DNA of 64,000 bases from Gracilibacillus dipsosauri. GTDB lineage: Bacteria > Bacillota > Bacilli > Bacillales > Amphibacillaceae. Below are positions 38,989 through 52,322 of this stretch, piece by piece. Numbering within the stretch: position 1 is the first letter of the stretch; each line of letters opens with the position of its first letter. A program made the position numbers and the translations under genes. The stretch spans positions 744,001-808,000 of the forward strand of contig NZ_QGTD01000008.1 of the NCBI RefSeq assembly GCF_003176895.1. The letters run 5' to 3'. The notes below the pieces were generated by a model, which was not told the origin of the DNA, did no database searches, and saw only the letters and a list, made by a program, of their open reading frames with translations.

Positions 38989-40188
38989 TTAATCCTTCCT
39001 TAATTCCTGATCAATAAATAATAATATTTGTTTAGCGATTTCGTTTTTAGAGTTTTGGTTGATGTGATTTTCTTTTCCATCCTTCGTTAAAAAGGTTACT
39101 TCGTTTTGATCTGATTGGAAGCCAATATCGATTCGACTTATGTCATTTATCACAATCGCATCTAAGTTTTTTTTCGTTATTTTTTCTTTACCATATTCTA
39201 TTAAGTGTTGACTTTCTGCTGCAAATCCCACCAGATATTGATCCTGTTTTTGACCTCCAAGATACTCTAAAATATCACGTGTTCTTTCCAATTCTATAGA
39301 CAAATTATTTGGTTGTTTTTTTAATTTTTGCTGATGGAATTCAACAGGTCGATAGTCTGCTACGGCTGCAGCACTAATCACAATATCCATTTCCCCATAC
39401 AAACGATTCATCTGTTGAAACATTTCCTCTGCTGTTACTACATCAAATCGGTTCACATGCTTAGGAGTTTCAAGTGAAGTAGGACCAGAGACCAAATACA
39501 CTTGGGCGCCTTCTTTACTAGCTTCTTCCGCAAGTGCATAACCCATTTTTCCTGACGAATGATTCGTAAAAAAGCGAACAGGATCTATTGCTTCTCTGGT
39601 CGGTCCAGCCGAAATTAATATTTTCTTCCCTGTTAAATGTTGTCTTGACTGAAATTGTTGCTCTAACAAACGAACAATTTGCTCTGGTTCTTCTAAGCGA
39701 CCTTTCCCAACATAACCACAAGCGAGATAGCCTTCTCCTGGTTCGATGAAATGATAACCCCAATTGTCTAATGTCTGCATATTCCGTTTAACTGCAGGGT
39801 GTTGGTACATATGAACATTCATTGCAGGAGCGATGTATACGGGGGCTTCTGTTGCTAACATTATCGTTGTTAACATATCATCTGCTAACCCGTTAGCGAT
39901 TCGACCGATTAAATTAGCGGTGGCAGGGGCAAGCAAAATGAAATCCGGCCAATCTGCCAGATCAATATGTGCAATCTTATTCGGGTCCTTTTCATCAAAC
40001 GTATCAATATAGACTTCATTTCTTGAAATAGCTTGAAAGGATAGTGGTGTAACGAATTCAGTTGCACTTTTAGTCATGACTACTTTCACATTAGCTCCAG
40101 CTTGCGTTAGCTTACTAGTTAATGCAATAGCCTTATATGCCGCAATTCCTCCTGATACACCTAATAATACTTTTTTTCCATTAAGCAT
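38989..40188 (-). CDS. coaBC: Bifunctional phosphopantothenoylcysteine decarboxylase / synthetase
   Basis: 399 residues. The N-terminal CoaC flavoprotein domain (about 1-180) shows VLLGVSGGIAAYKA, the catalytic His in IAHIDLADWPD, and APAMNVHMYQHPAV. The C-terminal CoaB domain has ISAGPTREAIDPVRFFTNHS and AAAVADYRP. These are two consecutive steps of coenzyme A synthesis. It begins the coaBC-priA-fmt-rsmB-prpC-prkC-rsgA-rpe-thiN series. A 247-base non-coding stretch separates it from rpoZ. Confidence 0.97.
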   Translation of the reverse strand: MLNGKKVLLGVSGGIAAYKAIALTSKLTQAGANVKVVMTKSATEFVTPLSFQAISRNEVYIDTFDEKDPNKIAHIDLADWPDFILLAPATANLIGRIANGLADDMLTTIMLATEAPVYIAPAMNVHMYQHPAVKRNMQTLDNWGYHFIEPGEGYLACGYVGKGRLEEPEQIVRLLEQQFQSRQHLTGKKILISAGPTREAIDPVRFFTNHSSGKMGYALAEEASKEGAQVYLVSGPTSLETPKHVNRFDVVTAEEMFQQMNRLYGEMDIVISAAAVADYRPVEFHQQKLKKQPNNLSIELERTRDILEYLGGQKQDQYLVGFAAESQHLIEYGKEKITKKNLDAIVINDISRIDIGFQSDQNEVTFLTKDGKENHINQNSKNEIAKQILLFIDQELRKD

Positions 40189-40435
40189 GATCTCACACCC
40201 TCAAAATGAATTTTTACAAGTACTGTATAGAAGAAACCCTCGCAAGCAGAAGCAATGCGAGGGATATAATCGTCTCATTATCAGGGAGACTTCCGTCAGT
40301 AGAATTTTCTCTTTCTTCATAGCTAGCGAAACTTATCAGGATGTTAAGCGCCTGTTCTTCTAAGCTTTATATGTTTGATCTACACACCTCTTAAAGCAAA
40401 GGAGTTAAGTACACTAAGCGCCGTGATAACTGAAA
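40189..40435. other. structured non-coding spacer between rpoZ and coaBC
   Basis: No coding capacity is seen on either strand. A perfect 8-bp hairpin CCCTCGCA / TGCGAGGG (40237-44 and 40256-63) is followed on minus by TTTCTTCT and may be a terminator of the yloC-rpoZ unit. A second stem is GTCTC / GAGAC (40272-76, 40286-90). The octamer TAAGCGCC occurs twice on plus (near 40345 and 40415). In B. subtilis the corresponding gap is short. Confidence 0.5.
40237..40263 (-). terminator. hairpin with T-rich tail after rpoZ
   Basis: An 8-bp perfect G+C-rich stem with an 11-base loop, followed on minus by GTTTCTTCTAT. It lies 49 bases before coaBC, so it could be either a terminator for the upstream unit or an attenuator of coaBC. 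Confidence 0.5.
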
Positions 40436-41277
<842 letters not shown>

Positions 41278-41538
41278 TTATTCATCACTAATTTCATCAT
41301 GACTAATCACTCTTTGTCCAACGGTTTCAGGTTGAACGGCTGATAGTACAACATGATCACTATCTGTGATAATAACAGCTCTTGTCCTTCTTCCGTATGT
41401 AGCATCAACTAACTTATTATTATCTCTTGCTACTGTAATAATTCTTTTAATTGGTGCAGACTCAGGTGATACAATTGAAATTATACGATTTGCGGAGACT
41501 ACATTTCCAAAGCCAATATTAATTAATTTTAAACTCAT
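41278..41538 (-). CDS. remA: Extracellular matrix regulator RemA (DUF370)
   Basis: 86 residues from ATG 41538, 6 bases after GGGGGAG. It opens [20 protein letters not shown] and continues with [20 protein letters not shown], the conserved arginine-containing motif. In B. subtilis RemA is a DNA-binding activator of biofilm matrix and osmoprotection genes. An in-frame extension to 41586 has no suitable site. It lies between yloC and gmk, as in B. subtilis. Confidence 0.95.
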   Translation of the reverse strand: MSLKLINIGFGNVVSANRIISIVSPESAPIKRIITVARDNNKLVDATYGRRTRAVIITDSDHVVLSAVQPETVGQRVISHDEISDE

Positions 41539-41578
41539 CTCGAGCTCCCCCTTATTTAAATAAGAACACATTTCTCTA

Positions 41579-42460
41579 TTATTCAATATTTTGAATCTGT
41601 TCTTTGATCTTCTCTAAATCACTTTTCATATGTATAATTTGTTCACTTATTCCCGCATCATTTGATTTGGATCCGATTGTATTACACTCTCGATGCATTT
41701 CTTGTACGATAAAGTCCAATCGTCGCCCCACTGCACCTACCTCGTGCACCAATGAAGCAAATTGATTTATATGACTATGCAATCTTGCCAATTCTTCAGA
41801 TATATCCCCTTTTTCTGCTAGGACTGCTATATCCTGATTTAACTTAGTTTGATCGATAATTGGAGCATCCTGAAGATATTCATCCATTCTAGCTTTTATT
41901 CTTTCTTGATACTCTATTATAACAATATTTCTTCGTTCACCCAACCATTTTAATTTATTTTCTATGTTTCTTATATAATTCAAGATATCAATGCATAGAT
42001 TTTGTCCCTCTTTTTTCCTCATTTCCTCTACTTGTTTTAACGCTTCTGCTATTTTTTCTAATATAATGGAATCTAAGTGGGAACTCATTTTGCTATCTTC
42101 TTCTTCGATTTCCATAACTTGAGGTAATCGGGCGACTAAATCTATCGTTATCTCTCCAGCAAGGTTCAATTCTTTTTGTACTTCCTTTAACTGCTCGACA
42201 TATTGCCTCACAAGATTCCAATTCGTTCGCATGCGTTGTTGTTGTAACTGCTCACCTTGTATTTGTATGGAAAGCTCCACTCGTCCTCTATGTAAATGTT
42301 TTTTTATCATTTGTTTTATTTTGTTCTCGATTGGTAAAAGGAAATTCGGTATCTGGGAAGAGATATCTAAAAAACGATGATTAACTGTTCTCATTTCAAT
42401 TATAATATTCCAATCTTCTGTCTGATACTGTGCCTTTCCATAGCCTGTCATACTTCTCAT
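41579..42460 (-). CDS. yloC: YicC/YloC family endoribonuclease
   Basis: 293 residues from ATG 42460. It opens [20 protein letters not shown], the family hallmark, followed by [13 protein letters not shown]. The C-terminal DUF1732 block has [23 protein letters not shown]. The E. coli relative YicC is described as an endoribonuclease acting on small RNAs. First gene of yloC-remA-gmk-rpoZ, divergent from rqcH. Confidence 0.93.
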   Translation of the reverse strand: MRSMTGYGKAQYQTEDWNIIIEMRTVNHRFLDISSQIPNFLLPIENKIKQMIKKHLHRGRVELSIQIQGEQLQQQRMRTNWNLVRQYVEQLKEVQKELNLAGEITIDLVARLPQVMEIEEEDSKMSSHLDSIILEKIAEALKQVEEMRKKEGQNLCIDILNYIRNIENKLKWLGERRNIVIIEYQERIKARMDEYLQDAPIIDQTKLNQDIAVLAEKGDISEELARLHSHINQFASLVHEVGAVGRRLDFIVQEMHRECNTIGSKSNDAGISEQIIHMKSDLEKIKEQIQNIE

Positions 42461-42513
42461 TCCAATCACTTCCAATTAATAACTAGTATGGACGCACTTT
42501 ATCCACCATAAAC

Positions 42514-42519
42514 ATCATA
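42514..42519 (-). promoter_or_regulatory. -10 box of a probable yloC promoter
   Basis: TGGTATGAT on the minus strand forms an extended -10 about 55 bases before yloC. The only -35-like box, TTGTGA, is 19 bases upstream, so the call rests on the extended -10. Confidence 0.35.
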
Positions 42520-42559
42520 CCAAAAACAAGAAAGCTTTCACAACTGATTTTGAGTCTGA

Positions 42560-42590
42560 TTGGGTAAATAATAAAGCATCATGTTATAAT
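42560..42590 (+). promoter_or_regulatory. probable promoter of rqcH
   Basis: A perfect TATAAT (42585-42590) with TG one base upstream (extended -10) lies 20 bases before the rqcH start. The -35 (TTGGGT, 19-base spacer) is weak. The transcript would have a very short leader. Confidence 0.55.
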
Positions 42591-42610
42591 ATGAAAACGA
42601 GGTGATAGAA

Positions 42611-44320
42611 ATGGTCTTTGATGGAGTCGTAACAAGAGCTATTGCTCATGAATTAGATAGGAAGCTTTCTTCTGGAAGAGTCCTTAAAATATATCAACCA
42701 ACAGAAACAGAGCTATTGTTCACCATCCGACAATATGGAGAGAATAAACAATTGTTACTGTCTGCACACCCTTCTTATGCAAGGATTCATGTAACAGAAG
42801 ATCAATATGATAATCCTAGAGAACCAACCATGTTTTGTATGATGTTAAGGAAACATCTAGGTGGTAGTTTCATTGAATCCGTCGAACAAATAGAAAATGA
42901 AAGGATTCTTCACATCCATTTCCAAACAAAAAACGAAATTGGTGATTTAAGTGTAAAAAAGCTAGTCGTTGAGTTAATGGGAAAGCACAGTAATATCATT
43001 TTAGTTGATCAAGATAGACAATTGATATTAGATAGTATTAAACATATTTCTGGTGCACAAAATAGACATCGATCTATTCTTCCAGGAAATGAATACATCT
43101 CCCCCCCTAGTCAAAATAAGGTAAATCCAATAAACGTGGACGAAGAAATGTTCATTCGCAAGCTTGACTTTAATGCAGGAAAACTGGATCAACAAATTGT
43201 CCAAACATTTATGGGGATCTCCCCACTTTTAGCAAATGAAATTATTTACCAAGCAAGGCTCGGGAATTTAGACGATTATAAGCAAGCTTTTAAAAAAATT
43301 ATCTCCCCAATTAGAGAAAATGAGTATGTGCCACAAATTCTGCACGATAATAAAAGTCGTTTTTATGTTCTTGATTTAGAAAGTTATAGCGGTGAGAAAA
43401 AACGTTTTAATAGTGTAAGTGAAATGCTAGATACTTATTATTCCGGAAAAGCAGAACGAGATCGTGTCAAGCAAAAAGCAGGTGATTTAATTCGTTTTTT
43501 AACGAATGAAGTGAAAAAAAATCAACGAAAGCTCTTGAAGTTAGATAAGACTTTAGAAGAGGCAGAGCATGCTGATCGATATCAACGAGATGGAGAATTG
43601 TTAACTGCGCATATGCACCTTGTCCGAAAAGGAGATAAACAGGTTGAGGTGACAGATTATTATGATCCAAATCAGGTGACAAGAACCATAAAACTCAATG
43701 AGCATAAAACACCAAGTGAAAATGCCCAAGCCTTCTTTAAAAAATATCATAAATTAAAAAAGTCTAAGCAAATGGTGGAAGAAGAGAAGAAGAAAGCTAA
43801 TGAAGAAATTGTCTATTTAGAAGAGATTATCGAACAAATTAATTCTGCTCGCGAACAGGATATTGAAGAAATCCGAGAAGAATTACAAGAACAAGGTTAT
43901 TTAAAGAAAAAAAGCGGAAAGGGTAAACCAAAGAAAAAAACGACAAAACCAGAACCTGAAACCTTTTATGCGTCCGATGGTACTATTATCTTAGTTGGTA
44001 AAAACAATAAACAGAACGAGTATTTAACCAACCGTATTGCTCGAAAAAATGAAATTTGGTTGCATACAAAGGATATTCCTGGATCACATGTTGTCATTCG
44101 TTCCACTGATCCTAGTGCAGGCACATTACATGAAGCAGCGCAATTAGCTGCGAACTTCAGTAAGTCAAAAAACTCTTCTTCCGTACCAGTGGATTATACG
44201 TTAATTCGCCATGTTAAAAAACCGAATGGGGCAAAGCCTGGATTTGTAATATATGAAAACCAAAAAACTCTTTTCGTCACACCAGATAAAGCGTTTATAA
44301 GCAAATTAAAAAATAAATAG
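42611..44320 (+). CDS. rqcH: Ribosome quality control protein RqcH (NEMF/Tae2 family, YloA)
   Basis: 569 residues from ATG 42611; a GTG at 42602 lies within the AGGTGAT site. It recruits Ala-tRNA to stalled 50S subunits and adds C-terminal alanine tails. The NFACT-N domain (MVFDGVVTRAIAHELDRKL; MLRKHLGGSFI) is followed by a coiled coil (about 290-440) and the NFACT-R domain with GKNNKQNEYLTNRIARKNEI and HTKDIPGSHVVIR. Such proteins were earlier named fibronectin-binding. B. subtilis length is about 570. Confidence 0.96.
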   Translation: MVFDGVVTRAIAHELDRKLSSGRVLKIYQPTETELLFTIRQYGENKQLLLSAHPSYARIHVTEDQYDNPREPTMFCMMLRKHLGGSFIESVEQIENERILHIHFQTKNEIGDLSVKKLVVELMGKHSNIILVDQDRQLILDSIKHISGAQNRHRSILPGNEYISPPSQNKVNPINVDEEMFIRKLDFNAGKLDQQIVQTFMGISPLLANEIIYQARLGNLDDYKQAFKKIISPIRENEYVPQILHDNKSRFYVLDLESYSGEKKRFNSVSEMLDTYYSGKAERDRVKQKAGDLIRFLTNEVKKNQRKLLKLDKTLEEAEHADRYQRDGELLTAHMHLVRKGDKQVEVTDYYDPNQVTRTIKLNEHKTPSENAQAFFKKYHKLKKSKQMVEEEKKKANEEIVYLEEIIEQINSAREQDIEEIREELQEQGYLKKKSGKGKPKKKTTKPEPETFYASDGTIILVGKNNKQNEYLTNRIARKNEIWLHTKDIPGSHVVIRSTDPSAGTLHEAAQLAANFSKSKNSSSVPVDYTLIRHVKKPNGAKPGFVIYENQKTLFVTPDKAFISKLKNK

Positions 44321-44325
44321 CAAGA

Positions 44326-44352
44326 GCGATCTCATTTGAGGTCGCTTTTTTT
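44326..44352 (+). terminator. intrinsic terminator of rqcH
   Basis: GCGATCTC pairs with GAGGTCGC (one G-T) around ATTT, followed by seven T, six bases after the stop codon. Confidence 0.9.
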
Positions 44353-44359
44353 ATACGTT

Positions 44360-44530
44360 AGGAAAGTATAAATTTTTGCAGGAGGTAAAGCGACGAAGCG
44401 AAAATCTTGATGTCCAAAGTATAAGAAAAGCTAACGCATCCGCTAAAGGATGATATGAACGGGCGTCCAGCGATTTTGTTCTGGACGAACATCCTCATGC
44501 TTAGAAAACTTCATTCAGGGTATGAATAAG
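44360..44530. other. structured non-coding element upstream of the DUF2254 gene
   Basis: No coding frame is recognisable. It contains a 7-bp perfect hairpin CGTCCAG / CTGGACG (44464-70, 44481-87), a second hairpin CATCC / GGATG (44437-41, 44448-52), and a further CATCC (44490-94) that could pair with the same GGATG instead. The nonamer AAAGTATAA occurs at 44363 and 44416. It may be a 5'-UTR regulator or a dispersed intergenic repeat; I cannot tell which. Confidence 0.4.
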
Positions 44531-44561
44531 TGAAATGGAAAAATAGCGGGAGATGAAATGG

Positions 44562-45860
44562 ATGAAAGATAAATTCTTACTAAAAATTAGAGATAGCTTC
44601 TGGTTTGTTCCTTTTCTTTATGGAATTAGCGCCATTATTCTTGTCTATCTTATTATCTATATAGATGCCATTGTTATCGATCATTTTAAACAAGAAATAC
44701 CCAATGTATTGCTAACCTCTACGGAGGTAGCCATCGAATTGTATGCATCTTTAGTTACTGCAGTGTTAACAATGACAACAATCAGTTTTTCCGTCATTAT
44801 GGTTGTATTAACGACTTACAGTATGCAGTTTTCTCCGAGGACCTTACAAGATTTTATGCATCATCAAACAACGCAGCATGTTCTTGGTGTCTATAGCTTT
44901 AGCTTTATATTTGCACTTCTTAATTTATTGATGGTTGGAAAAGCAGACCTGCTTCTTGGTCCGATAATCATGGTAATAATCGCTATTATTGATTTAGCAT
45001 TTTTTATTTCATTTATCCATCATTCGGCCAGATGGATTCAAGTAAATAATCTCATTGCTTCGATTCGAGATGATGGTACAAAAATTATTAAACGATCAGA
45101 TAAAGAGGTAGACTTTGTTGAATCAGAAGAGTGGAATGAAGAAGAAATAAATGGGTTAGGTAAGTTACAAATAACAAAGATTCCAACATTAAAATCTGGT
45201 TATGTCCAAAAAATTGATTGGGATGGATTAGTCCGATGGGCTATGAAACATGAGTGTGTCATTCGGGTACATGTACATGTTGGTGATTTTGTTTCACAGG
45301 AATATGTCCAAATGTCCGTATACAGGAACAAATCCATCGATACTTTCCAAATGCTCGAGGAAATGGTTATTGTTGGAAATGAAAGAACAGACCTACAGGA
45401 TATTGAATTTATATTACAAAAAATGGTTGAAATAGCTTTAAGGGCTATCTCACCTGCGGTTAACGACCCTCATACAGCCATAAATTGTATTAATCGAATT
45501 GGAGCGTTACTTATAGATATCGGTGAATCCTATAAGGAGACAAAATTTATTGCGGATAATAATAACAGACTCAGAGTAATCAAAAAAACGAAAACCTATC
45601 AAAATTATCTGTACAAAAGCTTTTATCAAATTCGCCATTATGGAAAAGAAGATATTTCTATTGTTTATAGTATGATAGAAATATTATTTAAAATAGCAAT
45701 CGTTAGTGACGATAGAATAAAGAAAGAGATTTGGAAATTTCATGGTTACATTATGGATATTATCGATTGGGAATCATTATCAGAGTTAGATTATTACCAT
45801 TTGAAACAGATATACGATAAATTAGTAGCTTGCTGTTCTGGATATGAGCATACAAAATAA
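44562..45860 (+). CDS. DUF2254 family membrane protein
   Basis: 432 residues. Four hydrophobic segments in the first third (about residues 15-40, 57-82, 103-123 and 130-150) are followed by a ~280-residue soluble part. SFSVIMVVLTTYSMQFSPRTL and AISPAVNDPHTAINCINRIG are the most conserved-looking blocks and match DUF2254 proteins as I recall them. The function is unknown. ATG 44562 is 9 bases after GGGAG, while the earlier ATG 44553 abuts that site. B. subtilis has sulfate-assimilation genes at this place between pyrE and rqcH. Confidence 0.85.
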   Translation: MKDKFLLKIRDSFWFVPFLYGISAIILVYLIIYIDAIVIDHFKQEIPNVLLTSTEVAIELYASLVTAVLTMTTISFSVIMVVLTTYSMQFSPRTLQDFMHHQTTQHVLGVYSFSFIFALLNLLMVGKADLLLGPIIMVIIAIIDLAFFISFIHHSARWIQVNNLIASIRDDGTKIIKRSDKEVDFVESEEWNEEEINGLGKLQITKIPTLKSGYVQKIDWDGLVRWAMKHECVIRVHVHVGDFVSQEYVQMSVYRNKSIDTFQMLEEMVIVGNERTDLQDIEFILQKMVEIALRAISPAVNDPHTAINCINRIGALLIDIGESYKETKFIADNNNRLRVIKKTKTYQNYLYKSFYQIRHYGKEDISIVYSMIEILFKIAIVSDDRIKKEIWKFHGYIMDIIDWESLSELDYYHLKQIYDKLVACCSGYEHTK

Positions 45861-45893
45861 TGTGAAATCAGGATGATAATTAAACAATTAACA

Positions 45894-45930
45894 ACCCAGA
45901 CTCTATCCTTCGGCTAAGTCTGGGTATTGT
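45894..45930 (+). terminator. intrinsic terminator after the DUF2254 gene
   Basis: ACCCAGACT pairs with AGTCTGGGT around a 14-base loop, followed on plus by ATTGTTTT. Confidence 0.75.
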
Positions 45931-46139
45931 TTTAGTAATCTTTAATCATCTTTAGTTTTTATGATTAACTTTAAACTTAATTCGATTGATAATAGCCAGC
46001 TAATAGTATATTTCCTTAGCGCAAGATTCTACTTAGAGAAAAAATACTACTGCACCACCCACATTCGTCATCTTTGGATTCAGAATAAGTCGAACAATAG
46101 CGAATTTATTCTTTTCTTGCGGTTGCCCGGGAAATGAAC
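45931..46139. other. non-coding region between convergent DUF2254 gene and pyrE
   Basis: No gene, promoter or strong terminator for pyrE is clear. A weak inverted repeat AGAATAA / TTATTCT lies near 46080-46112, without a T-tract. Composition shifts at the 3' end (GCGGTTGCCCGGG near 46118-46130). It may contain repeat-derived sequence. Confidence 0.4.
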
Positions 46140-46755
46140 TTAACTATTCCCTAATTCATCTCGCCATTCTAACAGACTATTTTTTTCTTCTACTGTAATT
46201 TCATTATTCTCTACCAATGCCTCTGCTAAAACATCAAAGTTCGTAATGGTGGCATAAGCTATCTTCTCACTTGTAAACTGCTGATCTGCTTTCTTTAATC
46301 CATAGCTAAAGATGGCAAGAACACTTAACACTTTTGCACCTGCCTCCTGTAAGACAAGGGCACTTTCTATAGAGGATCCGCCTGTTGAAATTAAATCCTC
46401 AATAACGATTACCTTTTCGCCTTTTTCAATTTTACCTTCAATCTGATTTTGCTTACCATGACCTTTTGGCTTTGACCGAACATAAACCATAGGTAAACCT
46501 AAATGTTCTGCAAGCCATGCCGCATGAGGAATCCCTGCAGTTGCACAGCCAGCAATTACGTCTGGTTTTTCTGGCAATTGTTCAATTATATTAGCAAATT
46601 CGATCACTATCTTCTTACGGATTTCTGGATAAGACATCGTTAATCGGTTATCACAATAAATGGGGGAATGAATTCCTGAAGTCCAGACGAATGAACGATC
46701 TGGCTTAATTTGAATTGCATTAATTTTGTAAAGTGCATTTGCTATTTCTTTTGAT

Positions 46756-46763
<8 letters not shown>
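46140..46763 (-). CDS. pyrE: Orotate phosphoribosyltransferase
   Basis: 207 residues. Joins orotate to PRPP to make OMP. PRPP-binding motif VIVIEDLISTGGSS; also AGCATAGIPHAAWLAE and the flexible-loop VRSKPKGHGKQNQIEG. It overlaps the end of pyrF by 8 bases. AAGGAG lies 7 bases upstream of ATG 46763. Last gene of the operon. Confidence 0.98.
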
Positions 46764-49121
<2,358 letters not shown>

Positions 49122-49125
<4 letters not shown>

Positions 49126-52100
49126 AGAACCACTGCCTTCCCTTGTACTGCTGGTCTTGCAGTAAATGTCGTGGAATCAATTACATTGACGATAGCTTCA
49201 GCTGTATCTAAGCTTGTGAGACAAGGAATTCCATGCTCCACAGCTTCTCGGCGAATTCTAAAGCCATCGGATCTCGGCTTTTTCCCTGATGTTAGGGAGT
49301 TTACGACAACCTGAACCTCACTTTTTTCAATGATGGATAGAACATTTTTACCTTCTGCACCCACTTTTCCTACAGAGGTTACTGGTAAATTTAAGCTTTC
49401 GAGATGGTTTGCTGTTCCTTCTGTTGCAAATAAGTGGAAGCCGAGCTCAAAGAATCTCTTGGCTATTTCTCCCGCCTCTTCTTTATCCTTATCGGCAACG
49501 GTAATTAGCACGGCACCTTCCATTGGTATCTTTAATCCGGATGCTGTAAGTCCCTTGTATAATGCTTTTTCTAATGTGCGGTCCCGTCCAATCGCTTCAC
49601 CTGTTGATTTCATCTCAGGTCCGAGCATGGTATCAACACTCCGCAGTTTTTCAAAGGAAAAGACAGGCACTTTTACAGATACCGTTTCCGGTTCAGGGAG
49701 TAATCCTTTTTCATAACCCATTTCGGTTAACGATTCACCGATAATACATCTTGTTGCTAAGTTCGCCATCGTAACACCTGTAATTTTACTTAAAAACGGG
49801 ATTGTACGACTTGCTCTTGGGTTAACCTCTAGCACATATACTTCATTCTTATGCACCACAAACTGAATATTAATGAGTCCTTTGACACCTAGTTTTTCTG
49901 CAATTTTGATCGTAATGTCCACACATTGTTGTTTGATATTCTCTGTTAAACGTTGCGTTGGGTAAACTGCGATCGAATCTCCAGAGTGAACACCTGCACG
50001 TTCAATATGTTCCATTACTCCAGGAATAATGGTTGTATCTCCATCACTAATCGCGTCAACCTCTACTTCTATACCTGTTAAATATTTATCAATTAATACA
50101 GGATGCTTATGCTTAATATGGTTCGTTTTGGCAAGATAGCCTTCCAGCTCCTCTTCATTGTAAACAATCTCCATCTGGCTACCACCAATGACATACGATG
50201 GACGCACTAATACTGGATATCCGATTGATTCGGCTGCTTCCTTAGCTTGATCTAGTTTACGAACACTTTTTCCCTTTGGTTGAGGAATCTGAAGTTCTTG
50301 TAACAGTTGCTCGAATTTATCTCGATCTTCCGCTGTATCAATTGCTTCAAGTGGTGTACCTAGTATCCGGACACCTCTACGTTCTAAGCCTTCTGCTAAA
50401 TTAATAGCGGTTTGCCCACCGAATTGAACAATTACACCTTCTGGCTTTTCTAAATCCACAACATGCATCACATCTTCAAGAGTCAATGGTTCAAAATACA
50501 GCTTGTCAGATACACTGAAGTCTGTCGAGACGGTTTCTGGATTACTATTCATAATAATTGCTTCATAGCCCGCTTCCTTTAGAGCTAATACGGAATGTAC
50601 TGTAGCATAGTCAAATTCTATCCCTTGTCCAATTCGTATTGGTCCAGAACCAATAACGATAACTTTTTTACGATCTGTTACGATCGATTCATTTTCTTCC
50701 TCATAAGCACTATAGAAATATGGTGTTTCCGATTCAAATTCTGCCGCACATGTGTCAACCATCTTATAAACAGGCAATAATCCTTCTGATTTCCTAGTCT
50801 CATAAATTTTATCGACATTGACTCCCCATACTCGGGCTATTTGCGTATCGGACAACCCGAGATGTTTCGCTTCCTTTAATGCTGGTAAATCATTTCGATT
50901 ATTAGCCAGCTTTATTTCGAAATCTATCATTTTCTTTACTTTTGTTAAAAAGAAGAGGTCAATTTTTGTTAACTGATGAATTTCTTCTACTGTCATACCT
51001 TTTCGTAAAACTTCAGCCAAAACGTAGATTCGTTCATCGTCTGGTTTGACTAAACGTTCTGTTAATTCTTCTATGGTGTTTTCTGTTAGTTTAGGTAAGA
51101 AAAAGTCTTCACCACTAATATCTAATGAGCGAATTCCCTTTAGCATCGATTCCTCAAAATTCCTCCCAATTGCCATGACTTCACCCGTCGCCTTCATTTG
51201 TGTCCCTAATTGACGGTTACCGAGGACGAATTTATCAAAAGGGAAGCGTGGAAATTTAGTCACAACATAATCCAATGCTGGCTCGTAGCACGCATAGGTT
51301 GTACCAGTAATTGGGTTCATTATTTCATCTAATGTCATTCCAATCGCGATTTTTGCTGCAATTTTTGCAATAGGATAACCTGTTGCTTTTGAGGCGAGTG
51401 CAGATGAGCGGCTTACCCTTGGATTTACTTCGATAATATAGTATTGGAAGCTTTCCGGATCGAGCGCTAGCTGTACATTACAACCACCTTCAATTTTTAA
51501 TGCGCGAATAATTTTAAGAGATGCCGATCGTAACAGCTGGTATTCGCGGTCGCTCAATGTTTGAGAAGGTGCTACAACGATTGAATCTCCTGTATGAATA
51601 CCTACTGGGTCAATATTCTCCATATTACAAACAACTATTGCTTGATCATTTTGATCACGCATTACTTCATACTCTATTTCTTTATATCCTGCTATATTTC
51701 TTTCAATTAAGCATTGATTGACCGGGGACAAAGAAAGTCCGTTTCGCGTGATCTCTCTTAATTCCGTCTCATTGTAGCACATTCCGCCTCCAGTACCACC
51801 AAGTGTGTAGGCAGGACGTACGATAAGTGGGTAACCAATCTTTCCTGCAAATTCTAGTGCTTCGTCTACTGTATGAACAATTTGGCTTTCAGGTACAGGT
51901 TCGTTAATTTGATTCATTAGATCACGGAATTTTTCACGATCTTCTGCTTGTTGAATTGCTTCTAGCTTTGTACCGAGTAATTCTGTCCCTGTTTCCTCTA
52001 GTATTCCAGATTCATCTAAAGCAACTGCCAAATTTAGTCCTGTTTGACCTCCAAGTGTAGGTAAAATCGCATCAGGTCGTTCTTTTCTAATAATTTTGGA

Positions 52101-52322
52101 TAAGAATTCAACAGAAAGAGGCTCCATATAAACAGTATCCGCTACTGTATGATCTGTCATAATGGTTGCCGGATTCGAGTTTGCTAAGATAACAGTATAG
52201 CCCTCTTCTTTTAAGGATTGGCAAGCTTGCGTACCAGAATAATCAAATTCGGCTGCTTGTCCTATGACAATCGGTCCTGAACCAATAACTAGTATTTTTT
52301 GAATATCTGTTCTTTTGGGCAT
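49122..52322 (-). CDS. pyrAB: Carbamoyl-phosphate synthase, large subunit (pyrimidine-specific)
   Basis: 1066 residues. Two ATP-grasp halves: the first begins [20 protein letters not shown], the second [20 protein letters not shown] at about residue 555. The oligomerisation domain lies between, and the last ~140 residues form the allosteric (UMP/PRPP) domain. ATG 52322 shares a base with the carA stop (TAATG), with AAGGAGG inside the end of pyrAA. Confidence 0.98.

Noticed and set aside
39518-39763. 81-codon minus-strand frame inside coaBC
   Set aside because: It is a different frame of the same strand within the conserved CoaB/CoaC junction, Arg/Trp-rich and without a ribosome-binding site.
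49330-49716. 128-codon plus-strand open frame
   Set aside because: Antisense to the allosteric region of pyrAB; no start signals.
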